DNA from: Promethearchaeota archaeon
Lineage (GTDB): Archaea; Asgardarchaeota; Thorarchaeia; Thorarchaeales; Thorarchaeaceae
Assembly: GCA_014728035.1 (NCBI GenBank)
Contig: WJMJ01000062.1
Coordinates: 1-64,000 of the forward strand
DNA length: 64,000 nt
Reading direction: 5' to 3'
The notes under the pieces are model-generated. The model saw nothing but the letters and a program-made list of their open reading frames with translations. It was not told where the DNA came from and made no database searches. Of this stretch, positions 53,690 to 62,565 are shown one piece after another. The number at the start of each line of letters is the position of its first letter. The first letter of the stretch is position 1. The position numbers were made by a program, and so were the translations under genes.

Positions 53690-55504
53690 CTATTTTCCAA
53701 CGTAGTAGTATTCACCTTCAGCTTTTTGCTGTTGGTCCAATCGGGACCCCGTCTTATTAACACGAGGGCGTCCTGTCTGTGGATCTCTACGAAATGTAAC
53801 GCCCATCTGTTTTAGAAATGCGTTCATTCCCCTACGAAGAGTGGTAACACTGTGTGCAACACCTTTCTTTCCAGGGGTGCCATCGAAGACCACCATGCTG
53901 TCACTCAAATAATCTGCCATGAGAATACTGTGTTCAACTACAAAAGCAGTCTTCATTTTAAGTTGCATCATATGACGTATTGCTCGTGAGCTAGCTAATC
54001 TCTGCTCAATATCGAGAAAAGCAGATGGTTCGTCAAAGAGATAGATATCTGCATCCTTTGCAAGACAAGTAGCAATAGCAGCTCGTTGGAGTTCACCACC
54101 ACTAAGATCTCCAACACCATGATCCAGTAGGTGTTCAAGCTCTAATTTCCGTATCACAGATGTCTTGAAATCAGATGTATCAGCAGTGGAACCTCCTGCT
54201 TCGCGTAAGAGCATACGTACAGTACCAGGATAGGAATCCTCAATGTATTGTGGTTTGTAAGCGACTTTTAGGTCTAATCCAGTTGCAGTCTTAGATGGAA
54301 CTTCACCTGCATCGGGTTCCAACAGTCCTGCTAGCATCTTCACAAAGGTTGTCTTTCCGATTCCATTAGGACCCAAAATTCCAATAATTTGTCCCTTAGC
54401 AACTCGCCCACCTTTGACATGGAGTTCAAAGTCCTCAAACTCCTTTTTCATATCACCATATTCAAGCAAAGTTTCTCCATGAGAAAAATCACTATCTTCT
54501 GCTGACATCCCCTTGAAGGATATCGAAGTGTCACGAAATCGCATGTTTTCATCTGGAATATATCCATCAAGAAAGATGTTCACCCCAACACGAGTCCCGT
54601 GAGGATGTGATACGATACCATAGACTCCAGGATCTCCATAGAACATACAGACAAGATCTGAAACGTAATCGAGAATTGAGAGGTCATGTTCAACCACTAC
54701 TACAGTCTTACCTAATTCTGAGAGTTGACGAATAGCCCTTCCAACTCGTAATCGTTCACGGACATCTAGGTAAGCGGTAGGTTCGTCAAAAAAGTAGATA
54801 TCTCCGTCTCGAACTATAGCCGCGGTTATTGCAGTACGTTGAAGTTCTCCGCCACTAAGAAACTTGATGGGACGGTCCCAAATGCTTTCTAGGTTCATAT
54901 CATTCTTCAATTCTTTAAGACGGCCAGAAGTGTCAGCTCCTTCTAAAAGATCACTTATCGGTTTATCCGCAATCGACGATATTTTTGGTAAATCGGTTAT
55001 GTTCTGTGGTTTCAGAATTGGAGTGATTTCACCAGCCTGAATACGTTCAAAGAAGGGTTGTAGTTCAGACCCACGATATTGGGTGATGATCTCATCCCAT
55101 TCTGGAGGATTATCGAATCTTCCTAGATTTGGTTTCAGTTCACCAGCAAGTATTCGTAGTGCTGTGGTCTTGCCAACTCCATTGGGCCCAATTAGACCTA
55201 ACACCCGGCCTTCCTTTGGAATAGGCATCCGAAAGAGTTTGAAGCCATTTGCACTATATCTGTGACTTGTATCGGTTTCAAGCTGTTCTGGTAGATTCAC
55301 AATTGTGATTGCATTATAGGGGCACTTCTTCACACATATTGCTTCTCCTGAGCATAATGACTCAACAATAGTAGGGGGTTTATCAGGACCCTCGGTAAAG
55401 ACAACGGTCTCATCTCCAGTACGTACCCGTGGACAGAACCTTCTACATTCATGGGTGCAGTCCTTTGGTCTACAGCGAAATTTATCTAGAACAGCAATAC
55501 GCAT
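53690..55504 (-). CDS. rli1: ABCE1/Rli1 ribosome-recycling ATPase (one cluster cysteine replaced)
   Basis: The protein is 604 residues from ATG 55504, with AGGTGG about 7 bases upstream. It splits post-termination ribosomes into subunits. The N-terminal ferredoxin domain has the first motif C-x4-C-x3-C-x3-CP (CRPKDCTHECRRFCP), but the second reads LCSGEAICVKKCP, where family members have LCIGCGICVKKCP; the second Cys is Glu (codon GAA near 55345). NBD1 has GPNGVGKTT, LSGGE and DEPTAYLD; the hinge and helix-loop-helix follow; NBD2 has GPNGIGKTT, LSGGE and DEPSAFLD. All ATPase motifs are intact. The C-terminus (~550-604) has the conserved TFRRDPQTGRPRVNK. Confidence 0.96.
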   Translation of the reverse strand: MRIAVLDKFRCRPKDCTHECRRFCPRVRTGDETVVFTEGPDKPPTIVESLCSGEAICVKKCPYNAITIVNLPEQLETDTSHRYSANGFKLFRMPIPKEGRVLGLIGPNGVGKTTALRILAGELKPNLGRFDNPPEWDEIITQYRGSELQPFFERIQAGEITPILKPQNITDLPKISSIADKPISDLLEGADTSGRLKELKNDMNLESIWDRPIKFLSGGELQRTAITAAIVRDGDIYFFDEPTAYLDVRERLRVGRAIRQLSELGKTVVVVEHDLSILDYVSDLVCMFYGDPGVYGIVSHPHGTRVGVNIFLDGYIPDENMRFRDTSISFKGMSAEDSDFSHGETLLEYGDMKKEFEDFELHVKGGRVAKGQIIGILGPNGIGKTTFVKMLAGLLEPDAGEVPSKTATGLDLKVAYKPQYIEDSYPGTVRMLLREAGGSTADTSDFKTSVIRKLELEHLLDHGVGDLSGGELQRAAIATCLAKDADIYLFDEPSAFLDIEQRLASSRAIRHMMQLKMKTAFVVEHSILMADYLSDSMVVFDGTPGKKGVAHSVTTLRRGMNAFLKQMGVTFRRDPQTGRPRVNKTGSRLDQQQKAEGEYYYVGK

Positions 55505-55627
55505 TAATATGCCACCTTTGAAGTATAATTTCGGTGAACTGGATTGCTATTTAGGACTTTGGCTCTATTCGCCTTTTTGCAAAACCTTTTCAATATAGAT
55601 AAGAAACAGAATATCGGAGTGCAATAA

Positions 55628-55858
55628 ATGCGTCTTCTCGATAAGATTCTAGACATTTTTAACAGACAATCAAGTCTACAAATTGGTGCGATGAATCATC
55701 CAAATGATCTGATGAAGTATATCCAAGCAATAAGAGCTCATGCATTCCAAAAAATAACTGGAAAAAGATTGATATTTCCAGATTTGACCTCCAATAAACC
55801 AAAGAATGTATCCGAGTCACTCTCACCGTTAAGAAGATTCGTAAGAAGAGGTTTATAG
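55628..55858 (+). CDS. Small hypothetical protein
   Basis: The protein is 76 residues from ATG 55628, with GGAGTG 6 bases upstream. Mostly helical with a basic end (MRLLDKILDIFNRQSS, LMKYIQAIRAHAFQKITGKR, LRRFVRRGL). No recognised family. The clean Shine-Dalgarno and a TATA-like TCAATATAGATAAG near 55590 support a real gene. It is divergent from ABCE1. Confidence 0.65.
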   Translation: MRLLDKILDIFNRQSSLQIGAMNHPNDLMKYIQAIRAHAFQKITGKRLIFPDLTSNKPKNVSESLSPLRRFVRRGL

Positions 55859-55878
55859 AGTTCCGATAATTGTTCTAT

Positions 55879-55951
55879 GCGGGATGATGATATATTAAGG
55901 AAGGTGAGCGTCCATCAAGCGCTATGATCCGATAAACCGCAATCTGACCGC
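55879..55951 (+). ncRNA. Possible C/D box sRNA
   Basis: In the 142-base gap between small genes: terminal stem GCGG (55879-55882) / CCGC (55948-55951), C box ATGATGA (55884-55890), D box CTGA (55944-55947). The 12 bases before the D box (ATAAACCGCAAT) would be the guide. The internal D'/C' boxes are weak (GTGAG, ATGATCC). A TATA-like TATATTAAG overlaps at 55891-55899 and could simply be the promoter of the next gene. Confidence 0.25.
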
Positions 55952-56000
55952 ATCTTTCCAAGAATATTGAGTTCGACACTAGATTTTGGAGTGAAGAATC

Positions 56001-56417
56001 TTGCCACCGTTCAAATGTAATCATGATGGTACTTGTACAGAAATTAGATTATGTTGCACAGATACAGAGATGACACTTACAAAAAAAGATGCAAAACGAA
56101 TAGATGCACTCGGTTATAACCGAGAAGACTATCTAATCAGGATGGATGACGGTTTCTGTCAGATACGAAACATTGAAGGACGATGTTATTTTTACAATCC
56201 CGACCAGCTAACTTGTAGGATTTATAGCCACAGACCAGAAGGATGTAAATACTATCCAATTGTATACAATGTGGAAAAAGGGAAATGTGTTGTGGATTAT
56301 GATTGCCCATCCGGAAAAACGGTGACCGAAGAGGACATCGAAGAGATTTGCGATAAAGTCAAGTTTCTTGTGACTGTTTTGATGAAAGAGGCGGACTGCC
56401 GTGATGGACCGTGCTGA
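56001..56417 (+). CDS. YkgJ-type cysteine cluster protein
   Basis: The protein is 138 residues from TTG 56001, with GGAGTGA 6 bases upstream. Cysteines are grouped as in the UPF0153/YkgJ (CxxCxxCC) family: FKCNHDGTCTEIRLCC...MTLTKKDAKRI, then GRCYFYNPDQLTCRIYSHRPEGCKYYP, which is the conserved C-x-x-Y..RP..C..FP pattern. It probably binds zinc or an Fe-S cluster; function is not established. Its last 14 bases overlap the start of the PHP gene, so the two are translated together. Confidence 0.85.
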   Translation: MPPFKCNHDGTCTEIRLCCTDTEMTLTKKDAKRIDALGYNREDYLIRMDDGFCQIRNIEGRCYFYNPDQLTCRIYSHRPEGCKYYPIVYNVEKGKCVVDYDCPSGKTVTEEDIEEICDKVKFLVTVLMKEADCRDGPC

Positions 56418-57243
56418 TTTACATATCCATTCAACTTTTTCGGATGGGAAACTCACCCCTTCAAAGATTGTGAGAGTTGCGGAAGCAAAAGGTCTTGGTG
56501 CTATTGCACTTACAGATCATGATACATTGAATGGGATTCCTGAGTTCATTCACGCCGAATCAAAATCCAATTTGTTGCGTATTCCTGGTGTAGAAATAAG
56601 TACAGAATATAAAAACCAAAGATTCCATCTACTTGGGTATTATCCCCCTTTGGATTCAAAACCAGTGATAAACGCGCTCGAAAGATTAGAACGGTCAAGA
56701 AAAGAAAGGATTCCAAAAATGTGTGAAAAACTAGAGGAGTTAGGAATAGGGATTTCTAAGGAAGACGTCGTTGCAATCGCTAATATTGCAAGTCCCGGGA
56801 GACCTCATGTAGGTAGAGCTCTTGTTAAGATTGGAGCAGTTGATACCGTCCAAGAAGCATTTGACAAATATCTCGGAAGGGGAAAGCCAGCATATGTTGA
56901 GAAGGAGAGAATGAATACAATAGAGACAATCAAGCTGCTTAGAAGAGAACATTCGATTCCAGTACTAGCACATCCATTACTTGAAAAAGTTCAGAATCTT
57001 GAACAGATTCTATTACGATTTAAACAAGCTGGGCTGATTGGTGTTGAGCTGGGATACAAATATGGAAAACATGAATCGTGGAGAGATTTGCAGAATCTGG
57101 AATCTATAGCGACAAGATTAGGGTTAATTTTGACCGGAGGTAGTGATTCACATGGAGATTCATCGCATAGTCCAATAGGCGGTATTACAGTTTCAATCAG
57201 AATTGCAAATATAATACAACAGATTCATGAAGAAGGTTATTGA
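56404..57243 (+). CDS. PHP-domain phosphoesterase
   Basis: The protein is 279 residues from ATG 56404; GTG at 56401 is an alternative. The PHP metal motifs are intact: ADLHIHSTFSDG, LTDHDT, GVEISTEY, PGRPHVGRAL, LAHPLL and a C-terminal GSDSHG. The family includes nucleoside 3',5'-bisphosphate phosphatase/5'-3' exoribonuclease (RNase AM/YciV/TrpH type), which fits the length and motif order. The start overlaps the YkgJ-like gene. Confidence 0.92.
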   Translation: MDRADLHIHSTFSDGKLTPSKIVRVAEAKGLGAIALTDHDTLNGIPEFIHAESKSNLLRIPGVEISTEYKNQRFHLLGYYPPLDSKPVINALERLERSRKERIPKMCEKLEELGIGISKEDVVAIANIASPGRPHVGRALVKIGAVDTVQEAFDKYLGRGKPAYVEKERMNTIETIKLLRREHSIPVLAHPLLEKVQNLEQILLRFKQAGLIGVELGYKYGKHESWRDLQNLESIATRLGLILTGGSDSHGDSSHSPIGGITVSIRIANIIQQIHEEGY

Positions 57244-57294
57244 CATCCCAAAACCTAATCAACACCATAGTTGCTCTTAAAGAGGGATTAACCA

Positions 57295-58200
57295 ATGCGA
57301 GTGATTGATGCACACGTTCATACATGGTCGCGAGAAATAATTTCCAAGAAAGACCTTGATGCGCGAAGAATCTCTGCAAAAAGTTCTGGGATACAGCCTC
57401 AGCTTGATTCACCAGTAACGAATCTAGTAACAGCAATGAAACGTGCTCAAATTGAACGTGCGGTTATTCTTCCTATAGATAGTGGTCTCAACCAAGATAT
57501 GCCACTTTCATTACAAGAAAAGACGGACTGGCATGCTGACGAGGTCAAAGATGACGACTCGTTGATTTCATTTGTTGGATTGGATCCGAGAAGAGGAAAA
57601 GAGGGTCTCGAGGAGCTTGAACGTGCAGTAAGAGTGAAAAACTGCAAAGGTTGGAAAATGTATCCACCTAATGGATTCTATCCGGACAATGAAGATTTCT
57701 TCCCGTATTATGAACTTGCAGCTGAATTGAATATCCCAATTGTTATCCATCAAGGCTTTACTTCAAGATTCAAACATGTCAAATATGCAAGACCAGTCTA
57801 TGTGGACAAAATTGCAGCTGAATTCCCACAACTGAAAATCGTGCTTGCACATGTTGGAATGCCATGGGTTTCTGAGGCACTTATGGTTTCAGCTAAGAAT
57901 CCAAATGTTTCAGTTGATATATCTGGTTGGCAGATATTTGCCTCAAAGACTCCACATAAGTTGTATGAGATGATTGCAGAAGCCAAGCTCTGGCATGTGT
58001 TTCCAAATCGAGTGATTTGGGGAAGCGACTTTCCCCTATTTGAATACGCAATGCGTTTAGAAAAATGGGTGAAGTATTTTGCAAACTTGAAAATGCCTGA
58101 TTCATTCCTAGACCGCGGATATCAACAGATAACATCCGAGGAAATTGAGATTGTGATGTGGAAAAATGCTGCAAGATTATTCTTTGGTGAAAATATATGA
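57295..58200 (+). CDS. Amidohydrolase-family (metal-dependent TIM-barrel) protein
   Basis: The protein is 301 residues from ATG 57295. Amidohydrolase-2 type: MRVIDAHVHTWS (HxH metal site), KMYPPNGFYPDN, IPIVIHQGF (third His), IVLAHVGMPW (fourth His) and VIWGSDFPLFEY (catalytic Asp), all in the expected order. Relatives include decarboxylases and lactone hydrolases; the substrate cannot be deduced. It overlaps the next gene by 4 bases (ATGA), so it belongs to the same transcription unit as the Mut7-C gene. Confidence 0.9.
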   Translation: MRVIDAHVHTWSREIISKKDLDARRISAKSSGIQPQLDSPVTNLVTAMKRAQIERAVILPIDSGLNQDMPLSLQEKTDWHADEVKDDDSLISFVGLDPRRGKEGLEELERAVRVKNCKGWKMYPPNGFYPDNEDFFPYYELAAELNIPIVIHQGFTSRFKHVKYARPVYVDKIAAEFPQLKIVLAHVGMPWVSEALMVSAKNPNVSVDISGWQIFASKTPHKLYEMIAEAKLWHVFPNRVIWGSDFPLFEYAMRLEKWVKYFANLKMPDSFLDRGYQQITSEEIEIVMWKNAARLFFGENI

Positions 58201-58697
58201 AACGATTCTTTGTTGACGCAATGCTTGGAAAAGTTGCAATCTGGCTAAGATTGACCGGACATGATACGAGATTTAATCCAGACATTCACGATGATGAAAT
58301 TCTTGAGATTGCAAGTGTAAAAGACCGGATTATCCTTACAAGCGATGAGGAATTAGTTTCAAGAGCGGATGCCAGAAACATAAGATCACATTTAGTGCGA
58401 GGAAGTGTTGATTCAAGAGTAGCTGAAATATTTCGAAAGTTCAATATTTCTACCAACATAGACCCTGAAATCTCCCGATGCACAAAATGCAATGGTGAAC
58501 TTAGGAAGATTGATTCAGAAAAGAAAGCCCAAATCAAAGATATGGTCAAACGTGGAACTTATGAGAATCATGAACTCTTTTGGTTATGCAAACAATGCGG
58601 TTCCATATTCTGGGAAGGAAGTCACTGGAAAAACATGGTGCAATACATGAAAAGGATTACCAAATTACTTGCAATCGAATTTAATCATGATAGTTAA
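58197..58697 (+). CDS. Mut7-C RNase-like (PIN-type) protein with zinc ribbon
   Basis: The protein is 166 residues from ATG 58197, overlapping the upstream stop as ATGA. Residues 1-~75 match the Mut7-C domain: KRFFVDAMLGKVAIWLRLTGHDT, then DRIILTSDEELVSRA, holding the acidic residues of PIN-like nucleases (D7, D50, E51-type). Residues ~95-140 form a zinc ribbon (CTKCNGEL...CKQCGSIFW). Mut7-C proteins are named after the exonuclease Mut-7, but their activity in archaea is unproven. It ends exactly where the convergent OsmC gene stops, with no spacer. Confidence 0.9.
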   Translation: MKRFFVDAMLGKVAIWLRLTGHDTRFNPDIHDDEILEIASVKDRIILTSDEELVSRADARNIRSHLVRGSVDSRVAEIFRKFNISTNIDPEISRCTKCNGELRKIDSEKKAQIKDMVKRGTYENHELFWLCKQCGSIFWEGSHWKNMVQYMKRITKLLAIEFNHDS

Positions 58698-59147
58698 TTA
58701 TTCTGCTTCAACCTTGATGTCATAACTAATAGGAATACAATCCTTTGTTGACCGTGTAAGTGGACAATACTTCTTTGCCTGTTCAATACATCTTTCAGCG
58801 AGATACAAGTCATCTTCTGGAACAACCAGCTTTCCAGACACCTCAAATTGTGATACCGAGTAACCAGCGCCGTCAAATTGTACTAAGAGTTTTCCTTCAA
58901 GATTGAATGTAATAATTTCTAAATTTGACATTCGTTGGATGTCTAAAAATGTATTATTAATACAACCCAAGATTCCAGCAATGAACAACCGATACGGACA
59001 TAATCCCTGTCCCCGTCCACCATAAACTTCAGGGGTGTCAAAAACGAGTTCACCGTTTTTGAGAAACGCAATGCCGCCAGTCTTACCATCCCATTCCGTA
59101 CGAGCCTTATACTCCATTTTCTCAGGATACCTAGACTTGACTTTCAT
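58698..59147 (-). CDS. OsmC/Ohr-family protein
   Basis: The protein is 149 residues from ATG 59147. The family's two redox-active cysteines are present: C62 in FIAGILGCINNT and C128 in AKKYCPLT. OsmC and Ohr reduce organic hydroperoxides with this Cys pair, as dimers in the cytosol. A TATA-like TCAAATAAC about 26 bases upstream suggests a leaderless transcript. A 6-base inverted repeat TCAAAT/ATTTGA (59157-59179) covers that promoter. Confidence 0.93.
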   Translation of the reverse strand: MKVKSRYPEKMEYKARTEWDGKTGGIAFLKNGELVFDTPEVYGGRGQGLCPYRLFIAGILGCINNTFLDIQRMSNLEIITFNLEGKLLVQFDGAGYSVSQFEVSGKLVVPEDDLYLAERCIEQAKKYCPLTRSTKDCIPISYDIKVEAE

Positions 59148-59258
59148 GATACGATCCTCAAATGACGGTTGGTTATTTGAACCATAAGCATTTTGGTAAA
59201 GAAAATAATCAGCAAGTCATTTAAACCATTCAGAAAGAACAAAGTTGGATGTGGTTTA

Positions 59259-60302
59259 ATGTCTCGCAAAATGATGGCTGCTATGTTTCATGACATAGGT
59301 GATGTTAGATATGAAGAAACGGACATCCCTGAAATAGGTCCACGAGAAATCTTAGTGAAGATCAAAAAAGCACTGACCTGTGGAACAGATGTCAAGACTT
59401 ACAAGAGAGGACATCCACTTTTACTCAGAAATCCTCCAGCTCTATTTGGACATGAATATGCTGGAATTATCGAAGAGATTGGAAAAGAGGTCAAGAACTT
59501 TGAACCTGGAATGAGAGTTGTTGCAACCAACTCAGCACCATGTGGAAGTTGCTTTTTTTGCAAAAGAAATAGACCAAATCTTTGTCAGCAGTTAAAAAAC
59601 ACATTTGTGAATGGCGCATTTGCAGAGTACATTCGTGTCCCTGAAGCCGTAGTAAAATGGAACACACATCAGATTCCCGACTCGCTTGCATTTGAGGAGG
59701 CTGCATTGACCGAACCACTTGCTTGTGTTGTTCACGGAATAGAAGAAGCAAATATAGAACTTGGAGATACGGTAGTAGTTATTGGTGCAGGCCCCATAGG
59801 ACAGATGTTGATGATGCTTGCAAAGAAGAGTGGGGCATCAACAGTCATAGCATCAGATCTAGCAGAATTACGACGCAACATGGCAAAGAAGGCCGGAGCA
59901 GATATTGTAATAGACCCTGCTGAAGAAGACCCTATTGAGCGAGTAAAGGAAGAAACTTCAGGATATGGAGCTGATGTTGTCATAGAAGCAGTAGGACTTC
60001 CCACTACATGGGAACAAGCTGTTAAGATGACTCGCAATGCGGGAATGACGGTTTTATTTGGAGGTGCAGCATCAGGCACAAAATTTGAAATAGACACGGT
60101 TAGATTTCATTATGGGCAGCTGACGATAAAGGGTGTATTCCATCTTACTCCAAAACATGTTGAACAAGCTCTAAATCTAATAATTTCTGGATCTATAAAG
60201 CCAGAGATATTGATTACTCATGAGATGCCGCTCCAGAAGATAACTGAAGCAATAGAAATGATGGGTTCTGGAAAAAGTATGAAGGTGGCAATCAAACCGT
60301 GA
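59259..60302 (+). CDS. Zinc-containing medium-chain alcohol dehydrogenase
   Basis: The protein is 347 residues from ATG 59259; an earlier ATG-less upstream extension to 59193 is unlikely because the family begins at MMAAMFHDIGDVRYEETDIP. Catalytic zinc: CGTD, GHE (FGHEYAG) and later E; structural zinc: CGSCFFCKRNRPNLC. The Rossmann motif is VVVIGAGPIGQM, followed by ASDLAELRR (Asp for NAD+ preference). It resembles the threonine dehydrogenase/sorbitol dehydrogenase branch, but the substrate is unknown. It overlaps the Toprim gene by 4 bases (GTGA). Confidence 0.93.
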   Translation: MSRKMMAAMFHDIGDVRYEETDIPEIGPREILVKIKKALTCGTDVKTYKRGHPLLLRNPPALFGHEYAGIIEEIGKEVKNFEPGMRVVATNSAPCGSCFFCKRNRPNLCQQLKNTFVNGAFAEYIRVPEAVVKWNTHQIPDSLAFEEAALTEPLACVVHGIEEANIELGDTVVVIGAGPIGQMLMMLAKKSGASTVIASDLAELRRNMAKKAGADIVIDPAEEDPIERVKEETSGYGADVVIEAVGLPTTWEQAVKMTRNAGMTVLFGGAASGTKFEIDTVRFHYGQLTIKGVFHLTPKHVEQALNLIISGSIKPEILITHEMPLQKITEAIEMMGSGKSMKVAIKP

Positions 60303-60718
60303 TTTTTCACGGAGGAAGAAAGCTTAGAGATAATGAGAGAAAATTGATTGACCTTCTTTCTGAAATAGATAAGAAATACAACAAGCCATTGATTATCGTT
60401 GAAGGAAAAAGGGACAAGAGAGTATTGAGAGATTTTGGGATTAAAAGTCCGATTTTTCGCACTCAAGGGCCTCTTGCCAGACCGGAACTTGTTGATGAAA
60501 TTGTAGAACATTCGCAGGGAAGACCAATACTCATTCTTACAGACTTTGATGATGAAGGGGTAGAGATATGCCACTTTCTTGAGAGAGAGCTTGAAATTAG
60601 AAAGATCAAGATACTAAGGAAACTTCGACGGACAATTCGGAAGCTGATGAGAGATCTTAGATGTATAGAAGAACTGGTATTTCTCTTTAAACATAAAGAC
60701 TCACCAACACCAGAATAG
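60299..60718 (+). CDS. Small Toprim-domain protein
   Basis: The protein is 139 residues from GTG 60299, overlapping the dehydrogenase stop as GTGA. The Toprim core is complete: PLIIVEGKRDKRVLRDFGI (catalytic Glu) and ILILTDFDDEG (DxD-type acidic pair). The C-terminal third is a basic helix region (IRKIKILRKLRRTIRKLMRDLR). Stand-alone Toprim proteins include RNase M5-like and OLD-like or archaeal small-primase relatives; an RNA- or DNA-cutting role is plausible, but no partner is visible. It stops 4 bases from the convergent hydrolase gene. Confidence 0.88.
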   Translation: MIFHGGRKLRDNERKLIDLLSEIDKKYNKPLIIVEGKRDKRVLRDFGIKSPIFRTQGPLARPELVDEIVEHSQGRPILILTDFDDEGVEICHFLERELEIRKIKILRKLRRTIRKLMRDLRCIEELVFLFKHKDSPTPE

Positions 60719-60722
60719 ACTA

Positions 60723-62540
60723 TCACAGTTCATCATTTTTCTCCAATCTGTTTGGGACTGCAATATCGTATATCCGAAAGGCACGTTCAATCAAAAGCAT
60801 GGCAGGTAATGAGAAAAGCAATAGATATGTCCCGACCCCAATATCAATGCCAAGATTGGCTCCAAAAATCACAAAGTAGCTGTAGAAAAGTGTGAGCAGT
60901 CCCACAAAAATCAAGATTAATGGAACCCAAATTAGAACTGTTAATTTCATTGGTAAGTTATGCCTGAATGCAGAAAGTGCGTAAATGAAAGATATTGCAA
61001 TAATCATGCTGGGAATGAACCATCCGTCCAATCCAAAAAGAATTCCATACTGTTCGATGAACTCTAACATAGCAACTTCTGTTCGCTCTGATATGCTAAA
61101 GAAAGGTAAAACAAAACCACCAATTATCATAATTAAACCAAAATGGATAGGAATCTCTCGGATAATTCGTTTCTTTGTTGGACGCCAGGAATCATTGGCA
61201 ATAATGACGGATAATAGCCCAATCGAAAGGAGTAATGCTACAGGAATGTAAATAGAACCAGCAAGTCCAGAAACAACGGAAGAGGTGTATAGAATACTGT
61301 CTGCCTCATCAATAGAAACAAAGAATGATACCCTACCAACCTGAAAGGGTAAAATTTCTGTACTGTATCCATCATTTGTCTTCTCCATTTTTTGTCTGTT
61401 CCACACCGAACCAGGAGTACTAGCTCTCCACCAAACAGTCAGATTGGTCTCAATATTCGTTTCAACGTGTACATCTAAAATAACACCATAAAGAGTTAGA
61501 TTCTGAGTGAAAGACACTTCTACCGAAATTTGGGGAGTATCATCAACGAACTCTCTATTTAGCCAGTCAATAATTGTAGGTGTCCAGAGGTCAGTGACCG
61601 TGTGAGTCCAGCCAGGTTGAATTCGTAAAGATAATGGTGCTGATATTTTTTGTATAGTATCAATAAATGATGCTAACGGAAAGTACTGATCATCTGTTCC
61701 ACACATGAAGAGAACAGGTTCGGATAGTTGAGTAACATAAGCAATCGGGTCGAACCATTGAATTATTTTATCGATGTTTTCAGAGGGAAGTTCATAGTCG
61801 GGTACGATTACAGTGTTAAGAACAGAACCAGCAATGAGGCTGTTTTTGAAGTTTCCAGCTGCAATCATTGGTATCGAGCCATCTACACGTTCATCGATAG
61901 CCGAGAGAATCATGGTTTCAATAGAGCCCATTGATACGCCTCCAACAACAGTTGAACTAGAATCAACGTAAGGTAAAGATTCGATAAACGTCATTGCACG
62001 GGCGGCTGCCCAAACAGAACGGTAAAGATGAGTGTTTTCAGGCCCATCTGTAATATTGAAAAAAGTAAAGGGGTTAAGAGGTGGGCCTGTTGAATCTCCT
62101 GAACCAGGTGCGTCAGTTCCAAGTACCACAAATCCAGCTGACGCAATTTTCCGCATAATATTCAGGTAATCAGAATATCTACCATGATATCCATGTAGAA
62201 AGAGCAAGCAAGGTAATGGATTTGATATACTAGCGGGTCGTATCAGTATCGAGTTGATACGAATAGAATCACCCGAGTAATTTTCGCTGAAATATGTGAA
62301 CCGCCATTCAATCAAAGAAGTATCATTTTCTATTGAAGACGAATTGGATATCTCTTCAATATGTAACGGATCTGAAATTGCATCTGACAAGTCCCAATAA
62401 TTCGTATAGAATTCATCAGGTGGTGGTGGTTCTGATAGGGAAGTGGGGAATTGATAAAATACTGCTAGTAATACCGAGGTCAGACTACTTGTAAGAATTG
62501 TGATCAATAGAATGACTAGGAGAGCAATCTGACGATTCAT
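60723..62540 (-). CDS. Membrane-anchored alpha/beta hydrolase with C-terminal five-helix domain
   Basis: The protein is 605 residues from ATG 62540. An N-terminal signal-anchor (MNRQIALLVILLITILTSSL) is followed by an extracytoplasmic alpha/beta hydrolase (~80-340) with catalytic Ser in GGVSMGS, Asp in MCGTDDQYFP and His in PGWTHTVTD, a short beta-sandwich (~345-430), and five membrane helices (~435-590). It resembles acetyl-xylan-esterase or prolyl-oligopeptidase-type hydrolases, acting outside the membrane on an unknown ester or peptide. It lies 25 bases downstream of the ABC ATPase gene, so it may share its transcript. Confidence 0.88.
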   Translation of the reverse strand: MNRQIALLVILLITILTSSLTSVLLAVFYQFPTSLSEPPPPDEFYTNYWDLSDAISDPLHIEEISNSSSIENDTSLIEWRFTYFSENYSGDSIRINSILIRPASISNPLPCLLFLHGYHGRYSDYLNIMRKIASAGFVVLGTDAPGSGDSTGPPLNPFTFFNITDGPENTHLYRSVWAAARAMTFIESLPYVDSSSTVVGGVSMGSIETMILSAIDERVDGSIPMIAAGNFKNSLIAGSVLNTVIVPDYELPSENIDKIIQWFDPIAYVTQLSEPVLFMCGTDDQYFPLASFIDTIQKISAPLSLRIQPGWTHTVTDLWTPTIIDWLNREFVDDTPQISVEVSFTQNLTLYGVILDVHVETNIETNLTVWWRASTPGSVWNRQKMEKTNDGYSTEILPFQVGRVSFFVSIDEADSILYTSSVVSGLAGSIYIPVALLLSIGLLSVIIANDSWRPTKKRIIREIPIHFGLIMIIGGFVLPFFSISERTEVAMLEFIEQYGILFGLDGWFIPSMIIAISFIYALSAFRHNLPMKLTVLIWVPLILIFVGLLTLFYSYFVIFGANLGIDIGVGTYLLLFSLPAMLLIERAFRIYDIAVPNRLEKNDEL

Positions 62541-62565
62541 ATGTTATGCTCCAGTTATGGTTATA

